This document shows positions 63,599 to 64,000 of a stretch of DNA of 64,000 nucleotides, piece by piece. The position numbers and the translations under genes were made by a program. Position 1 is the first letter of the stretch; every line of letters starts with the position of its first letter. Below the pieces are notes generated by a model. That model was not told the DNA's origin. It worked only from the letters and a program-made list of their open reading frames with translations, and ran no database searches. This DNA comes from Kribbella sp. VKM Ac-2569 (lineage in GTDB: Bacteria; Actinomycetota; Actinomycetes; Propionibacteriales; Kribbellaceae). The stretch spans positions 1,054,001-1,118,000 of the forward strand of contig NZ_SGXJ01000002.1 of the NCBI RefSeq assembly GCF_004216905.1, read 5' to 3'.

Positions 63599-64000
63599 AT
63601 GACGCAGCGGGATCTGCGGGTGCTGCCGAAAACACACCTGCATCTGCACTTCTCCGGGTCGATGCGGCACCTGACGCTGGTCGAGCTGGCGGACAAGCAC
63701 GGCGTACGGCTGCCGGACGCGCTGCGGACCGATTGGCCGCCGGAGCTGTCGGCGGCGGACGAGCGCGGCTGGTTCCGGTTCCAGCGGCTGTACGACATCG
63801 CGCGCTCGGTGCTGCGGACGGAGGACGACGTACGGCGTCTGGTCCGCGAGGCGGCCGAGGACGACCGGGCAGACGGCTCGCGCTGGCTGGAGATCCAGGT
63901 GGACCCGTCCGGGTACGCGAGCCGCTTCCACGGGATCACCGAGTTCACCGACCTGGTGCTGGACGCCGCCCGCGACGCGTCGGCGTCGACGGGAATCGCC
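63599..64000 (+). CDS. Adenosine deaminase-family protein (3' part outside window)
   Basis: 134 residues visible from ATG at 63599. LPKTHLHLHFSGSMRH holds the N-terminal metal-binding HxH of the adenosine/AMP deaminase superfamily, then WFRFQRLYDIARSVLRTEDDVRRLVREAAEDD. Other metal ligands are beyond the edge. The -10 TAACCT (63587-63592) ends 6 nt before the ATG, so the mRNA is probably leaderless. 37 bp after aspC. Confidence 0.85.
   Translation, partial: MTQRDLRVLPKTHLHLHFSGSMRHLTLVELADKHGVRLPDALRTDWPPELSAADERGWFRFQRLYDIARSVLRTEDDVRRLVREAAEDDRADGSRWLEIQVDPSGYASRFHGITEFTDLVLDAARDASASTGIA

Overview
The window is GC-rich DNA with GTG and TTG starts, single-nucleotide and 4-nt gene overlaps, leaderless-looking starts, mycothiol-type enzymes and a complete mce operon. 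It is chromosomal DNA of an actinobacterium, most likely of the Kribbella/Nocardioides group (an inference from gene content and order, not a database match). No insertion sequence, prophage, CRISPR array or rRNA gene was seen.

Layout. 0-2.4 kb: a divergent HxlR regulator/imine-reductase-like pair and two small membrane-protein genes. 2.4-15.2 kb: the S10-spc ribosomal protein operon on the minus strand (rpsJ to secY-adk-map); the alpha operon (infA-rpsM-rpoA) does not follow map here. 15.5-19.8 kb: the str operon (rpsL-rpsG-fusA-tuf). 20.1-23.7 kb: a mycothiol-dependent isomerase-like gene, an alpha/beta-hydrolase/SnoaL fusion, and an isolated nuclease-like gene bracketed by GC-rich palindromes. 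23.8-31.2 kb: rpoB-rpoC, with an Asn at the classical Ser531 rifampicin site. 31.5-42.3 kb: a complete mce lipid-import operon (ATPase, two YrbE permeases, MceA-F, two Mce-associated proteins) placed between rplL and rpoB. 42.5-43.6 kb: rplJ-rplL with a leader. 43.8-59.1 kb: an accessory block. 59.2-62.1 kb: tRNA-Trp-secE-nusG-rplK-rplA. 62.4-64 kb: an aminotransferase and the start of an adenosine-deaminase-like gene.

The accessory block holds the two most interesting loci. First, a divergon at 46.4-52.3 kb (RidA, IclR, KDG-type kinase; then a PLP ammonia-lyase-like enzyme, an N-acyl-D-amino-acid deacylase and a KDPG aldolase) that fits a complete route from N-acetyl-D-glucosaminate to pyruvate and glyceraldehyde-3-phosphate; a 28-bp inverted repeat sits between the two arms. 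Second, at 55.5-56.8 kb, a 372-residue protein that joins a PheS-like class II synthetase core to a PheT-like anticodon-binding domain. It is preceded by an apparently leaderless 27-codon ORF with three consecutive Cys codons, directly followed by a sequence complementary to the gene's Shine-Dalgarno. That is the layout of a cysteine-responsive attenuator.

Other points worth attention: NusG carries a roughly 200-residue acidic extension; L22, S3, L29 and L10 have low-complexity tails; a 23-bp element is identical in the leaders of rpsJ and rpsL; and several ribosomal promoters and terminators can be read directly.
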